Assembly (NCBI GenBank): GCA_005801425.1
Contig: SYDY01000114.1
Coordinates: forward strand, 1 to 27,005
Direction of reading: 5' to 3'
DNA from: Bdellovibrionales bacterium
GTDB lineage: Bacteria; Myxococcota; XYA12-FULL-58-9; SYDY01
DNA: 27,005 bases
Shown here in pieces: positions 1-9,403 of the stretch. How positions within the stretch are numbered: the first letter of the stretch is position 1; every line of letters begins with the position of its first letter. Below the pieces are notes generated by a model. That model worked only from the letters and a program-made list of their open reading frames with translations, was not told the DNA's origin and made no database searches. Made by a program: the position numbers and the translations under genes.

Positions 1-267
1 CAGGGTATCGGTGCTCGATTTGTGCCGGAGATTGTTGAACCCGCACTTATTGACGAGATTATCCAAGTGTCCAACGAAGATGCGGGTTATTGGGCGCGTC
101 GTCTTGCGAAAGAAGAGGGCATTTTTGCGGGCATTTCTTCGGGTGCAGCCTTGGCAGCAGCACTTGAGGTGGCCAAGCGTCCTGAAAACGAAGGAAAGCA
201 GATGGTGGTGATCATTCCAAGCACCGGAGAGCGCTACCTGTCTACGTGGCTCTACGAAGATGCCTGA
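1..267 (+). CDS. cysK: Cysteine synthase A, C-terminal part (5' end outside window)
   Basis: The reading frame is open from the first base and ends in TGA at 265-267, giving the last 88 residues of a PLP-dependent O-acetylserine sulfhydrylase, which makes cysteine from O-acetylserine and sulfide in the cytoplasm. Recognisable family segments are the start ([10 protein letters not shown]), the glycine-rich segment [17 protein letters not shown] that lies near the PLP phosphate site in this family, and the typical tail [11 protein letters not shown] followed by a short end. The PLP lysine lies upstream of the window. The closely related cystathionine beta-synthase and CysM families are possible, but the tail is CysK-like. 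It is followed by an 81-bp gap and then an unrelated operon on the same strand; I see no convincing terminator in the gap. Confidence 0.9.
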   Translation, partial: QGIGARFVPEIVEPALIDEIIQVSNEDAGYWARRLAKEEGIFAGISSGAALAAALEVAKRPENEGKQMVVIIPSTGERYLSTWLYEDA

Positions 268-285
268 TAATTCGTTTTACGCCCA

Positions 286-314
286 TTGTTTGCTTTGCCC
301 ATAGTAGTTATGAC
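286..314 (+). promoter_or_regulatory. Possible sigma70-type promoter of the surface-protein operon
   Basis: A TTGTTT box at 286-291 and a TATGAC box at 309-314 are separated by 17 bp, in the gap between cysK and the four-gene operon. The matches to consensus are 3/6 and 4/6, so this is a weak call. Transcription would start near 321, just before the candidate start codons at 328 and 349. Confidence 0.3.
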
Positions 315-348
315 TATCTAAACCGACATGACCTTCGTGCATGGACGG

Positions 349-3300
349 ATGCGCCGAATTTTGGTGTTGGTTTGCACTTTGTTCGTTATTTCCTGTGCGT
401 CAGGCAAGGAAATTTCTGAGCGTTCGGACAATGGATTCAACTTTACGCAAGATGCGTTTAGCTCCCCTAATTTTGGTGGTGCTGATCCCGGGGCACGCAT
501 GCGTACTGCATTGGCTGTGCGCATGTTTGGTAAAGCAAACGTTTGTGAGGCCAATTCCGATCCATGTGTGCCCACGAAGCTTGCCGAAAATTGGATCGCA
601 AGTGTGAATGCGACCCTTGAGGCTGGGCGAAGCGAGGGTTTTGCTGTTCTTGCGTTGTTGTTTCATCTCAAGCGATTGTCACCCCAGGATTTTGGTGCGG
701 CCACCGTTGCCGCGCTTGAATTTGAAGACAATATTCCACTCAAAGAAGAACTTGCATATTGGGCTGCGACACAAAAAATTCCAGAGCTTCTTGAAGATAC
801 AAAAACATTTCAGGCCAAAGATGTGATGCCGTTTTTGCGGGAGATTTTAACGCCCGGGAAAACAGAAGCATGGCGGCTTGCCATCGCGATCAAAACAGAA
901 GCAGGCTTCAAAGGGGGCCATGCGCTTGTGCCATTTGGGTACACGAATGGCGAGCGCGATGGGCTGTATTATCTTCGGGTTTACGACAACAACATTCCCC
1001 AAGAAGAGCGACGGATCACCCTTGATACGGTGGCCAACACATGGACCTACGATGGAAGCACAGACGCAAGCGCACCTCTGATTTATTCGGGCAACGGAAC
1101 AAACGGTAACTTGCTTTATTTCGCACCGGTCACCCCACGCATCGGCGTTTTGCCATGTCCTTTTGCTGCGGGGGCAACGACCATGAGTGTTTCATCGTCA
1201 GGCGCTTTGAATGTGCTGGTGACCAATGAAAGTGGGGCACAAACAGGGATGCGCGATGGCGAAGTGATTGAAGAATCGGGTCGTGTGATGCCGTCGTTTT
1301 CAAAATGTACGTGCACGCCGCCGCGCACCATCATGGATACGTATGTTGATTTTACGGAGGATCAAACCATCGCGGTATCAAGTCTAGGTGAGTACACAGA
1401 AAACGGTGGAACACTCAATGTAACCGGCGAAAATTTTTCAAGCACGGTGACCGGCATCAGAACCGACGCTTCTAGCAGCGATACCATGAAGATCGAAAGT
1501 TTTGGAAAAAAAGTAACGTATCAAACCCAGAGCGACAGCGAAGTGTCGATGACAAGTTCATTTAGCGATGTGAGTTCCAACACAACGACACGCGTAATTG
1601 TAACCATCGGTGGGGCATCCACATCGGTGATTGTTGATGCTTCCAATCCTTCAAATATCGTCGTGGGCGCTGGAGGGGTGGCCAGTGGAACGTCGATCAC
1701 CGTGACGGTGGTCAGCACAACCCTTGGTCAAACCAGGACAACAACAACAACATTCACAAGTGCAGGGACTGATGCGCAGGTTGAAGTGGATACCTTCAAT
1801 CGTGTTGCCGATGTCAATACGGATGCCATTTTGGACCCATGCACCAACAATCAATGGGACGAGGGCGAGAGTGATGTAGATTGTGGCGGTGGTGGATGCG
1901 TTGATTGCGGTGTTGGGAAAAGCTGTACCAACGACAATCACTGTCTAAGCCCATTGGTGTGCAATACCAACCATGCGGGCTATGGCACCTGTGTGGCGAT
2001 TGGATGCAGCGATGGACGACAAAATGGCCATGAAACCGATATCGATTGTGGCGGCGGGTGTTATCATAATCAAACGGTGTTGTGCGGTGGTGCTTGCCCA
2101 CCGTGTGAATCGTATATCGCAATGGACCCGATCTATTACACCGCTCAAAAAACGTGCGTGAAATACGACGATTGCACATCCAATATTTGCATCAACGGAA
2201 AATGCCAAGGCAAGGCAGAAGTGGGCGCAGCAGTGTGGGGACTTGGTGCCGGAACCCTGTTGGTGACCATTCAAACAGAACCGCGCCCAGGTCAGACTCC
2301 ACCGTATCTTGAGCAAATCACAAAGACACTGAATGCTTCTTCACGGAGTCCCTATTGGGAAATTTTGGGTTCTGCCTATGCCTACAAAGTCACCAATTTT
2401 GAAACATCATCACGCAATTGGAAATGCCGTATCACCCAAGGGATCTCCGGGTATGCACCCACCGCGGCAACGTTTCCTATTGTATTTGAATGCGGTGTTT
2501 CGAATACGGCACTGCGTGTGCAGTCTGACACGGTGTGTGGTGGCACTGTTAAGTACAATATTTCCATAGATGGGTACTACCATGAAAACATCCCCCATAC
2601 GGGGTCGTTCAATACATGGGGACTTCTTAGTTCGCTGCCAGGCGCTCAACCTTCAACACAACCACTCAATTACTATTCCTCGTATTATGTCAAAATCGCG
2701 GAACAGCCGGAAATATTTCAAGGCATCAACAATCGATGGTACCACGAAACATGCGCGCTTGAAGGTGCTAACGCAGATGGCGAAGTCATCGGACGATTTG
2801 CATTTGAACCTTCCAAGGTGATCCGTCAAACATGCACATGCTCTGCCTGCTTTGATGATCCGGACAATTGTCCGCCGGATCCTGGTGGAGGCGGAGGCGG
2901 TGGTAGTGGCATAGCCGCTGCGTGTACGAGTGATACAGATTGCGACTCTAAAGATTGTCAATGCGGTGCAAACTCGGGCAGTTGCACAAACAACTCTGGT
3001 CACTGCGGTGCGGGCAAAAAATTATTTAACATCGCAACCATCGATGGCAGCACATCATCAGGAACGTTTACGATACCTGCGCAATGTTCCTCAATTTACG
3101 TCGAAGCATGGGGCGCTGCAGGAGCCTACGGGGGCAGCGACGATGGTGGTTTTGGTGGCGATGGCGGTGGATTCGGTGGCGGTGGATTCGGCGGCGGTGG
3201 ATTTCTGCTGGTTGGTCAGGCGGGTGGCGCAGGTGGTTTTGCATCGGGAATTTTGTCGACCACGCCGGGTGATGAATTAACCGTTTGGATTGGTGAGGCC

Positions 3301-3879
3301 GGTCAGGTTCCCATTGCATTTGAAGAGAGCAATGGACGTGGAGGTCATGGTTCATTGTATGGCGTCTCTACGCCTGGTGGCTCAGGTGAGGGGGTATCCT
3401 TTTTTGGCGGCGGTGGTGGTGGTCTGACAAGCATTCAACTCAAGCGCAGCGGCACGGTCATTACAAGTTTCACGATCCCAGCGGGTTCAGGCGCGGGCGC
3501 ACAAGCAGCAGGCATTGCTGTGGCGGCGGATGTTAGCGGTGATGCCAGTTCAAATGCCGGTGGTGATGCGGGGATTTCAAGTGCAGGCGGTGGTGGCGGT
3601 GCAGGAGAACCGGGTGGTACGGGTGCTCCCTCGGAAGAATTTAGCGGAACCACGCAATCGGGTTTTGCCGGAAATCCAGGAGCATGGGGAACTTTGCCAA
3701 GTGGTATCACATCGATCGATGGCCCAGACCCTGATGGCCCTCCAGAGGGTTCTGGCGCAACACCGGGTGGCACATCCTACCCAGACTACAGCGGTTTGTG
3801 TGCTTCAACGGCAGGCACTGGTAACGCGTGGGGTACCGCCGGTGATGGTTGTGTTGTTGTGAGGTGTATCGCGCCATGA
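349..3879 (+). CDS. Large lipoprotein: papain-like-fold remnant, Cys-rich modules, C-terminal Gly-rich domain
   Basis: This is the first gene of a four-gene operon. I choose ATG 349 rather than ATG 328 because it gives a compact lipoprotein signal (MRRILVLVCTLFVISC) with lipobox VISC and lipidated Cys16; neither start has a strong ribosome site. Layout: residues about 80-245 carry the motifs GGHALVPFGYT and YYLRVYDNN followed by a VANTWTY stretch, which I know from papain-like-fold proteins; about 330-490 is Ser/Thr-rich beta sequence; about 497-590 holds two Cys-rich modules of the form C-x(n)-E-x-D-[VI]DCGG-x-C, common in Myxococcota surface proteins; then a unique region, a Gly linker near residue 852, and from about 905 a Gly-rich domain ending DGCVVVRC, like the Gly-rich fold of receptor and phage-fibre proteins. 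It is probably anchored in the outer membrane. The exact function is unknown. Its stop overlaps the next ATG by ATGA. Confidence 0.85.
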   Translation: MRRILVLVCTLFVISCASGKEISERSDNGFNFTQDAFSSPNFGGADPGARMRTALAVRMFGKANVCEANSDPCVPTKLAENWIASVNATLEAGRSEGFAVLALLFHLKRLSPQDFGAATVAALEFEDNIPLKEELAYWAATQKIPELLEDTKTFQAKDVMPFLREILTPGKTEAWRLAIAIKTEAGFKGGHALVPFGYTNGERDGLYYLRVYDNNIPQEERRITLDTVANTWTYDGSTDASAPLIYSGNGTNGNLLYFAPVTPRIGVLPCPFAAGATTMSVSSSGALNVLVTNESGAQTGMRDGEVIEESGRVMPSFSKCTCTPPRTIMDTYVDFTEDQTIAVSSLGEYTENGGTLNVTGENFSSTVTGIRTDASSSDTMKIESFGKKVTYQTQSDSEVSMTSSFSDVSSNTTTRVIVTIGGASTSVIVDASNPSNIVVGAGGVASGTSITVTVVSTTLGQTRTTTTTFTSAGTDAQVEVDTFNRVADVNTDAILDPCTNNQWDEGESDVDCGGGGCVDCGVGKSCTNDNHCLSPLVCNTNHAGYGTCVAIGCSDGRQNGHETDIDCGGGCYHNQTVLCGGACPPCESYIAMDPIYYTAQKTCVKYDDCTSNICINGKCQGKAEVGAAVWGLGAGTLLVTIQTEPRPGQTPPYLEQITKTLNASSRSPYWEILGSAYAYKVTNFETSSRNWKCRITQGISGYAPTAATFPIVFECGVSNTALRVQSDTVCGGTVKYNISIDGYYHENIPHTGSFNTWGLLSSLPGAQPSTQPLNYYSSYYVKIAEQPEIFQGINNRWYHETCALEGANADGEVIGRFAFEPSKVIRQTCTCSACFDDPDNCPPDPGGGGGGGSGIAAACTSDTDCDSKDCQCGANSGSCTNNSGHCGAGKKLFNIATIDGSTSSGTFTIPAQCSSIYVEAWGAAGAYGGSDDGGFGGDGGGFGGGGFGGGGFLLVGQAGGAGGFASGILSTTPGDELTVWIGEAGQVPIAFEESNGRGGHGSLYGVSTPGGSGEGVSFFGGGGGGLTSIQLKRSGTVITSFTIPAGSGAGAQAAGIAVAADVSGDASSNAGGDAGISSAGGGGGAGEPGGTGAPSEEFSGTTQSGFAGNPGAWGTLPSGITSIDGPDPDGPPEGSGATPGGTSYPDYSGLCASTAGTGNAWGTAGDGCVVVRCIAP
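3160..3204 (+). repeat. Three tandem 15-bp units coding GGGF repeats
   Basis: Units 3160-3174, 3175-3189 and 3190-3204 differ at only a few bases and encode (D/G)GGGF three times inside the Gly-rich domain. The unit length is a multiple of three, so slippage would change length without breaking the frame. Confidence 0.8.
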
Positions 3880-6800
3880 AAAAACATCATGCCTTGTTTG
3901 TTTTCGTTGTATTTTCGTCGGTTTTTTTTACGGCATGTGATGCCAGTGAAGATCCTGCGTATGTGCCGAGTACAAAAATAAAAACGCAAGGGATCGACAA
4001 TACGTTAAGATGCCCTGCAGGACAGGTGGCGTGGAATTTTGGAACACAGGCGCCTGATACGTCCACAAGTCTTTATCAAGATCAAGCAGGGGGTGATGCG
4101 GATATTCCGGTGAAATCACGTCCGGCCATCGATATTGTTTCTGTCATGTGCAACAGCGTTGGTTCAGAGACGGAAGCCGGTGCTGCACGTGAAAAATGCG
4201 GTGGCAAACAATCGTGCAGTTTTACACCCACCTGTGCACAAGGCATCACGGTGGTGTGGGAATGCGGCAACGGCGATCGTGGCCCAAACAACAATGGTTA
4301 CAGTGCAACGATCACAGCACAGGCCGTGAATCGTGCCATGGCATTAACATGCAGTGTGCCAACGAATTCACCCACCACGGTCACGGAGCGCAAAGCATGT
4401 ATCCCGGAGTTTTGCCGCGGTAGAACACGACGCAATTTGGATTTGCAATGCGTGCCTGACACTACAAAAATACCTATCGACGAAGAGGATGTTCAGGTTA
4501 ACAATTATCGATTTAGAGAAGTGTACAGAGCCCGAACTGATCAAAACGCCGTAGAGTATAACGGACTGGGTGAAGCAGATGCGACGATCAAATCGCTTTA
4601 CGACAATACCATGTACGAATTTACGGCCAAGGTGATTTATGGATTTGCACAAGAAGAACTTCCCGAAGAAGCCCGATTGGTCATGTGGTTTGCCGATGAA
4701 TACATCCACAAAGGAAGTTTAGAATCCTTGCATGCATTTAGGTGCAGTGCTGGGACCTTTGATGTGGGCGAACGCAATGTCACGCAAGAAGGCGCCGATC
4801 GGGTTGTAAATATTAAAAAACGTATGGTGTTGTCCAAGGATTGCACGGCATCGTCCCGCTTAAATCAAGTCAAAGGCGAGGCCATTCGAAAATCAGGATT
4901 GCCCAATGGAACGGCATTTGATGCTGAATACGATTATGTAAGAACCAGGATTTATTTCTCGTTTGATCTTGAAGGGAAAACATTGTTCATGCCCAATGGG
5001 CACACGGAACTGTCGGCTTGTGTTCCCAATCCACCGGACTTCTTTTTTGAAAGAAGATCAAACAGCTTTGATATGGTGAGCTATTACGAACAGCGTCTAT
5101 TGCATTCGGTGTTTACCCGCGATTTCACGAAATTTATTTTTAGAAATCCTACCCGTATCGAAATCGGTCCGCAGTCGGTTGCCGCACGCAAGGGCATGAT
5201 CGATGTTCAATTGTATTCACCGCTTCCAACCACCATTCCCGTAGATGTGGAGTGGTACATGGGCAACGATGCGTGGACCAACCCATTCACATTGGCAGGT
5301 GAAGCCACACAGGGTAGCTTTGCAGGCAGTGCATGGCATGCGCAAGTCAACGGCCCCAGTGTTGCGCCACCCAACTTGCGTGCGCGTGTGTATCTGTTGC
5401 CATCGGATTATGACCCAAGTGTTGCGGTTTCGAGCGATTATCCAATCTTGGGTGAAATTCCACTGAGAACATCGATCCCCACAGGGAAAACAGTTTCTTC
5501 CGATTTAAACATATCGCCTTCCATCAAATCCATGTTGTTTAGAAGTGGATCGCTTTTGTACTTTGGCGACGATGCCAGTGAGCGAAGCTATGAATTGATG
5601 GTGTGCTTGGTGGCCGATCTACCTCAATATACCCTTGAGCCTCGAACGTATTTAAGGGGCGTGACTCCGCGCTACGAAATGGAAGGTTACACATGGCCGG
5701 GCAGCACTCCCCGTGATCCACCCCCGGATTTTTCATTGGGTTTGGGCAACACGGAAGATGCACAAGAAGCATGCACCCAAGAAGAAATTGATGACCCGAA
5801 CAGTGGAAAAGACTGTTCGCCCTATCCCAATTACGCACCGGGGCGCGGGTGTCGATTTACAAAAACGCCTTTGATCTTAAGGGCCGATCGTTCGATCCGT
5901 CCTTTGGTGCCTGTGGGAAGCGAACCTTGGCCCGGTGTGCTCAGTGAATCGGCGTCGGGCAGCGATACCATGTCACAAACCATGGACAATGATGCACAGC
6001 GTAGATGCACGGGTAATGATTGCAGTACGGCCTCGCAAGCAGGCTTGCGAGGTGAAGGCGAATTTGGTCGTCAGTATTTTGCTACCAACAGCACGGGCGA
6101 TATCGAAAACGGTGAAGGATTCAGTGGCGACGCTTCGGCCGAAGCACTTGGTTTTCAAGTGTTGGATCCTGCGGAAGAGGGTGCCGATGCGGATTGGCCA
6201 TCCACGGTCGATGAGAATACACCACCCATTTCGATCACCATCGCACCGCCTTGGGATGCCATTGTCGGTACGTTGTCTGCGGCGGCGGGTGGATCGCCCA
6301 TTGAATGGGACAAGGGCCGTTACTCAGGACGGATGGGATTGGGTGTGGGTTTCGGATTTAAAATCCCCATCCAAATGGGTCCTATTCCGGGCATGATCAC
6401 CATCACAGCGTCGGTGGGCGTTGGTATTGAAATCAATCTTGAATGGCGCATCGCACCCGACGAGGACAACAGTTATCCGTGCATCCGTAGCGATCCCACA
6501 GAGGACGATACAGCAGATCACATCACAAATTGCATGGCAGTGATCGATACACCGATGACACAAGGCGATGCCCATCAGGCCTGTGCGTTAAAAGGTGGCC
6601 GATTGGCCGAAATACGGGATCAGACCGAAGCGGATAGGGTGAGTGTTGTTGCCGGTGAGAACGCGACGGGAAGTGAGATCAACAAGTTTTGGATCGGTGG
6701 ACAGTTGGCGTACCGGTATCCGTCTTCGCAATGTGCGACGGCGTACAATGCCAGTACGTGCTTGAGCGGTTCAAGCACCACATGGCGATGGCTTTCAAAC

Positions 6801-7379
6801 GATGAAAGCTTTGCGTCCTCAACGGCGCAACAGGCGGCGACAGTTTCAGGATTGTTTCAGCCGCAGGTGAGTGCAAGCTCAACGTTGATTGCCCCGATCC
6901 CAAATTATGCAGGCATTGTTTACCATGCGAATGTGAATACCTATTCTACAGCGGTTCAATCGCAATTGCATCGTCCTATCTGTGTGTTCGACCCTGTGGT
7001 TCACGATGATTTTCACCAATTCACATTGGGTGTTGGTCTGGGCGCGGGGGCGGGTATTGGCATTGGTTTTTGTGTACCAAACGACGATATTGGATTTTGT
7101 ATCGAAGGCAGCATGAATCTGATCAGCGTGGGGATCACACCCCAATTCAGTTATGCCATGCATCGATTGACAAATACCGAAAATGAACACGCGGTGCATT
7201 CCAATATTAACGTTCAGATCCCATGGCAAATCGTGTTGCTTGAAGGTCAGGTGGATGCCTTGATTACCGCATGGTCATTCTTTGAAGCACGATGGACTCT
7301 TGTTCATTTTGATGGATTCAGGATCGCCGGCGGTATGCTGTATAACTACGATTCGCCAAGCATGGAGGCATTTCAATGA
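3876..7379 (+). CDS. Large lipoprotein with SUEL-like N-terminal region and C-type-lectin-like domain
   Basis: Second gene of the operon. ATG 3876 overlaps the previous stop (ATGA) and follows a GAGGTG ribosome site at 3861-3866. Residues 1-19 form a lipoprotein signal (MKKHHALFVFVVFSSVFFTAC, lipobox FTAC). Residues about 43-150 are Cys-rich with the pattern CPAGQ...C...CGGKQSC...C...WECGNG, reminiscent of SUEL/rhamnose-binding lectin domains; this match is weak. The middle is unrecognised. Around residues 800-870 lies a Gly/beta-rich segment (RMGLGVGFGFKIPIQMG) that seems to resume after residue 1045, so the C-type-lectin-like domain (about 885-1038; GGRLAEI, KFWIGGQ, TWRWLSND, RPICVF) appears inserted in it. 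The motif PTEDDTADHIT precedes the lectin-like domain and recurs in the fourth operon gene. The predicted role is carbohydrate or surface binding at the envelope; the ligand is unknown. Confidence 0.85.
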   Translation: MKKHHALFVFVVFSSVFFTACDASEDPAYVPSTKIKTQGIDNTLRCPAGQVAWNFGTQAPDTSTSLYQDQAGGDADIPVKSRPAIDIVSVMCNSVGSETEAGAAREKCGGKQSCSFTPTCAQGITVVWECGNGDRGPNNNGYSATITAQAVNRAMALTCSVPTNSPTTVTERKACIPEFCRGRTRRNLDLQCVPDTTKIPIDEEDVQVNNYRFREVYRARTDQNAVEYNGLGEADATIKSLYDNTMYEFTAKVIYGFAQEELPEEARLVMWFADEYIHKGSLESLHAFRCSAGTFDVGERNVTQEGADRVVNIKKRMVLSKDCTASSRLNQVKGEAIRKSGLPNGTAFDAEYDYVRTRIYFSFDLEGKTLFMPNGHTELSACVPNPPDFFFERRSNSFDMVSYYEQRLLHSVFTRDFTKFIFRNPTRIEIGPQSVAARKGMIDVQLYSPLPTTIPVDVEWYMGNDAWTNPFTLAGEATQGSFAGSAWHAQVNGPSVAPPNLRARVYLLPSDYDPSVAVSSDYPILGEIPLRTSIPTGKTVSSDLNISPSIKSMLFRSGSLLYFGDDASERSYELMVCLVADLPQYTLEPRTYLRGVTPRYEMEGYTWPGSTPRDPPPDFSLGLGNTEDAQEACTQEEIDDPNSGKDCSPYPNYAPGRGCRFTKTPLILRADRSIRPLVPVGSEPWPGVLSESASGSDTMSQTMDNDAQRRCTGNDCSTASQAGLRGEGEFGRQYFATNSTGDIENGEGFSGDASAEALGFQVLDPAEEGADADWPSTVDENTPPISITIAPPWDAIVGTLSAAAGGSPIEWDKGRYSGRMGLGVGFGFKIPIQMGPIPGMITITASVGVGIEINLEWRIAPDEDNSYPCIRSDPTEDDTADHITNCMAVIDTPMTQGDAHQACALKGGRLAEIRDQTEADRVSVVAGENATGSEINKFWIGGQLAYRYPSSQCATAYNASTCLSGSSTTWRWLSNDESFASSTAQQAATVSGLFQPQVSASSTLIAPIPNYAGIVYHANVNTYSTAVQSQLHRPICVFDPVVHDDFHQFTLGVGLGAGAGIGIGFCVPNDDIGFCIEGSMNLISVGITPQFSYAMHRLTNTENEHAVHSNINVQIPWQIVLLEGQVDALITAWSFFEARWTLVHFDGFRIAGGMLYNYDSPSMEAFQ
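6495..6520 (+). repeat. 26-bp exact direct repeat, copy 1 (codes PTEDDTADH)
   Basis: The 26 bases are identical to 9607-9632 and lie in the same reading frame in both genes, including all wobble positions of eight codons. One mismatch then follows and five more identical bases. Here it sits just before the C-type-lectin-like domain. Confidence 0.9.
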
Positions 7380-9403
7380 ATATGAAATGGATGTGGATGT
7401 TGAGCGGCGGATTGCTTCTGGGTGGCGTAGGATCCGTGGGCGCATGGTGGGTGACATCCCGTGAATCATCATCAAAAATAATTGAAGCAACATCGCAGAT
7501 TGCGATGCCACAAACACCTGTTGCACTGGCTGCGCCTTCTGTTGCAACGCCAACACCACCTGTTGCACGTGAATCTGAATGCGTATTTTCGGTGGAACAG
7601 GAAATTGCCTATGCGCTCACCATAAAAACAGAGGCCACCGTCAACAGCCCCATGCTTGGCATGGCATCACAAGGCACGGTTCCACCGCTTGTGAATTATT
7701 CTTCTTTGCGATTGGCGTTGAAGCCTCTTGCGGTTAACAAAAAACATGCGGTTCTTGTTGGAAAGTTTGAAATACGTGCAGACAATCAAACGTCGTTTTC
7801 ACAAGATTTTAAATCACCGTTTTTGATTCGTATCTCGCATGATTGCAGCATTGCGGGATTTGCGTATTTTGAGAAAACGTCCCAATACACGGCACGTGTG
7901 CAGCAATCGTTGTTGCACGAATTGATGTGGCGTTGGCCAGCACAGCGTGAACCCATGACAGGTGAAAATGGCGTAGGTGTGTGGAACGGTGTGATGGCGT
8001 TGTCTTCCGATGCGACAAGGATCCAGCGACGGATCCACCACTATAGCAAAATTTGGGACAGCAATCAAGAACACGTGGTTCCTGAAGACAGTCTGGCCAC
8101 GGTCATACCTGGTGAAGGCCCATGGTTTGCTTCGTTGTCCAATGAAGAAATTTTGAAGACCGATCATGTTCAAACACAAACCCAATTGCATGCGCAGAGC
8201 ATGCGAGCATCGCCAGATGCCCTTCGCGATGTGCCCCACGAGATTGCATTGTATCGTTGGGACAATCTGCTTCCACGGAAGATAACCCATCGTGAGCCAC
8301 GGCCGGTTACCGCGTTGGATGTGCGTGCGCGTGAAGCGGTGAAGCATCAAACACCAACACAGGCCATTGATGCCTATGTTGCGCGCGTGAAAAAAGGTGT
8401 TGGTATTGCGGACACATGGCCGCCTTTGACCGCGTATTTGGAAGTGCACCCCGAGGCAACACAAGACGTTGTGAAGTTTATTAAAATAGGTGATGCACCA
8501 CCTGAAGCGCTTCAGAACATGTACATTGCGTTGGGGCGTGCACGAACACCTGAAGCCAAAGAGGCCTTGTTTTCGATCAAACGTGATAGCCAAGCACCGG
8601 TGTTTGAACGCACACGGGCCATGTTTGCCTTGATCGATCGAGATGATGTGGATGTGTCCCTTGCCAAAGAGCTTGGCCAAGACGCCATGGCCCTTGTGCT
8701 TGCGCCTACGCCCGGAAGCCGAACCTTAGCTGCTGAAGCGTTGTTGGCATTAAGCACCATGGCCGGTTTGCGTGATGAAAGCGATGTAAAGTCCGAAGCA
8801 GTTTCCATGATACGCATGCTTCTTTCGGACAATCAGCATGCACGTACGTTAAGCCCTGTGTTTGGCGCCATAGCCAATGTGGGCGATCCTGCCTTGTTGC
8901 CTTTGATTTCGAAACACACGGCATCGCCGGATGTTAAAATTCGCGCCGCTGCGGCGGTGGTGTTTCGCCGCATGCCCCCAGAAAAAAGCATGGATACGGT
9001 GATTGCATGGTTGCAACGTGAAAACAGTCCCCGTGTAAAACGTGAAATTTACCGTATTGTTGAGATGCAGTTGTTTGATGCAAAGATCCCAACACCCCCT
9101 GCACTTGTTGAACAAACCATCCGTGATTTTAATGCAACGGCTGAGCCCATCCACCGCAAAGCCAGTGTGCGTTTGCTGGGACGTGCCGTGGGAGAAAATC
9201 CTGTGATCCGAAAATTATTTCAAGCCGAAGCCAGGCGTGCCATCAGAGAAAACACCGGCCTATACGATACCATTGCCCATTACCTTCGACCGGGCGAAAT
9301 TCGGGAAATTTTTGCAAGTCGTTCTTTAGAACCGGCACCCAATCTTCGTCCACATGCGATCATGCCAGTAGTGAATTCGCAAGGGGGGAGTGTGTCGCCA
9401 TGA
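7376..9403 (+). CDS. Membrane-anchored or exported HEAT-repeat protein, vitellogenin-N-like layout
   Basis: Third operon gene, 675 aa. ATG 7376 overlaps the preceding stop (ATGA) and has a GGAGG site at 7364-7368, 7 nt upstream. Residues about 4-28 form one hydrophobic segment (WMWMLSGGLLLGGVGSVGAW) with no lipobox, so it is a signal anchor or signal peptide; a Pro/Ala-rich spacer follows. Residues about 60-260 are beta-like, beginning with Cys and a tract of the kind AYALTIKTEATVN, then from about 365 to 650 come amphipathic helix pairs typical of HEAT repeats (for example LPLISKHTASPDVKIRAAAA). A beta N-sheet followed by a helical superhelix is the plan of the vitellogenin/large lipid transfer N-terminal module, so lipid binding in the periplasm is a fair guess. 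Plain HEAT scaffold is the alternative. I see no catalytic motif. Confidence 0.8.
   Translation: MNMKWMWMLSGGLLLGGVGSVGAWWVTSRESSSKIIEATSQIAMPQTPVALAAPSVATPTPPVARESECVFSVEQEIAYALTIKTEATVNSPMLGMASQGTVPPLVNYSSLRLALKPLAVNKKHAVLVGKFEIRADNQTSFSQDFKSPFLIRISHDCSIAGFAYFEKTSQYTARVQQSLLHELMWRWPAQREPMTGENGVGVWNGVMALSSDATRIQRRIHHYSKIWDSNQEHVVPEDSLATVIPGEGPWFASLSNEEILKTDHVQTQTQLHAQSMRASPDALRDVPHEIALYRWDNLLPRKITHREPRPVTALDVRAREAVKHQTPTQAIDAYVARVKKGVGIADTWPPLTAYLEVHPEATQDVVKFIKIGDAPPEALQNMYIALGRARTPEAKEALFSIKRDSQAPVFERTRAMFALIDRDDVDVSLAKELGQDAMALVLAPTPGSRTLAAEALLALSTMAGLRDESDVKSEAVSMIRMLLSDNQHARTLSPVFGAIANVGDPALLPLISKHTASPDVKIRAAAAVVFRRMPPEKSMDTVIAWLQRENSPRVKREIYRIVEMQLFDAKIPTPPALVEQTIRDFNATAEPIHRKASVRLLGRAVGENPVIRKLFQAEARRAIRENTGLYDTIAHYLRPGEIREIFASRSLEPAPNLRPHAIMPVVNSQGGSVSP

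Noticed and set aside
3435-3773. Pro/Ala-rich 112-codon minus-strand frame
   Set aside because: It is the complement of Gly-rich codons of the first operon gene, so long stop-free frames are expected there.
7814-8680. 288-codon open frame on the minus strand inside the HEAT gene
   Set aside because: It is fully antisense to a well-supported coding region, has no ribosome site, and its product is rich in His, Cys and Arg with no domain; it is a by-product of codon use on the other strand.
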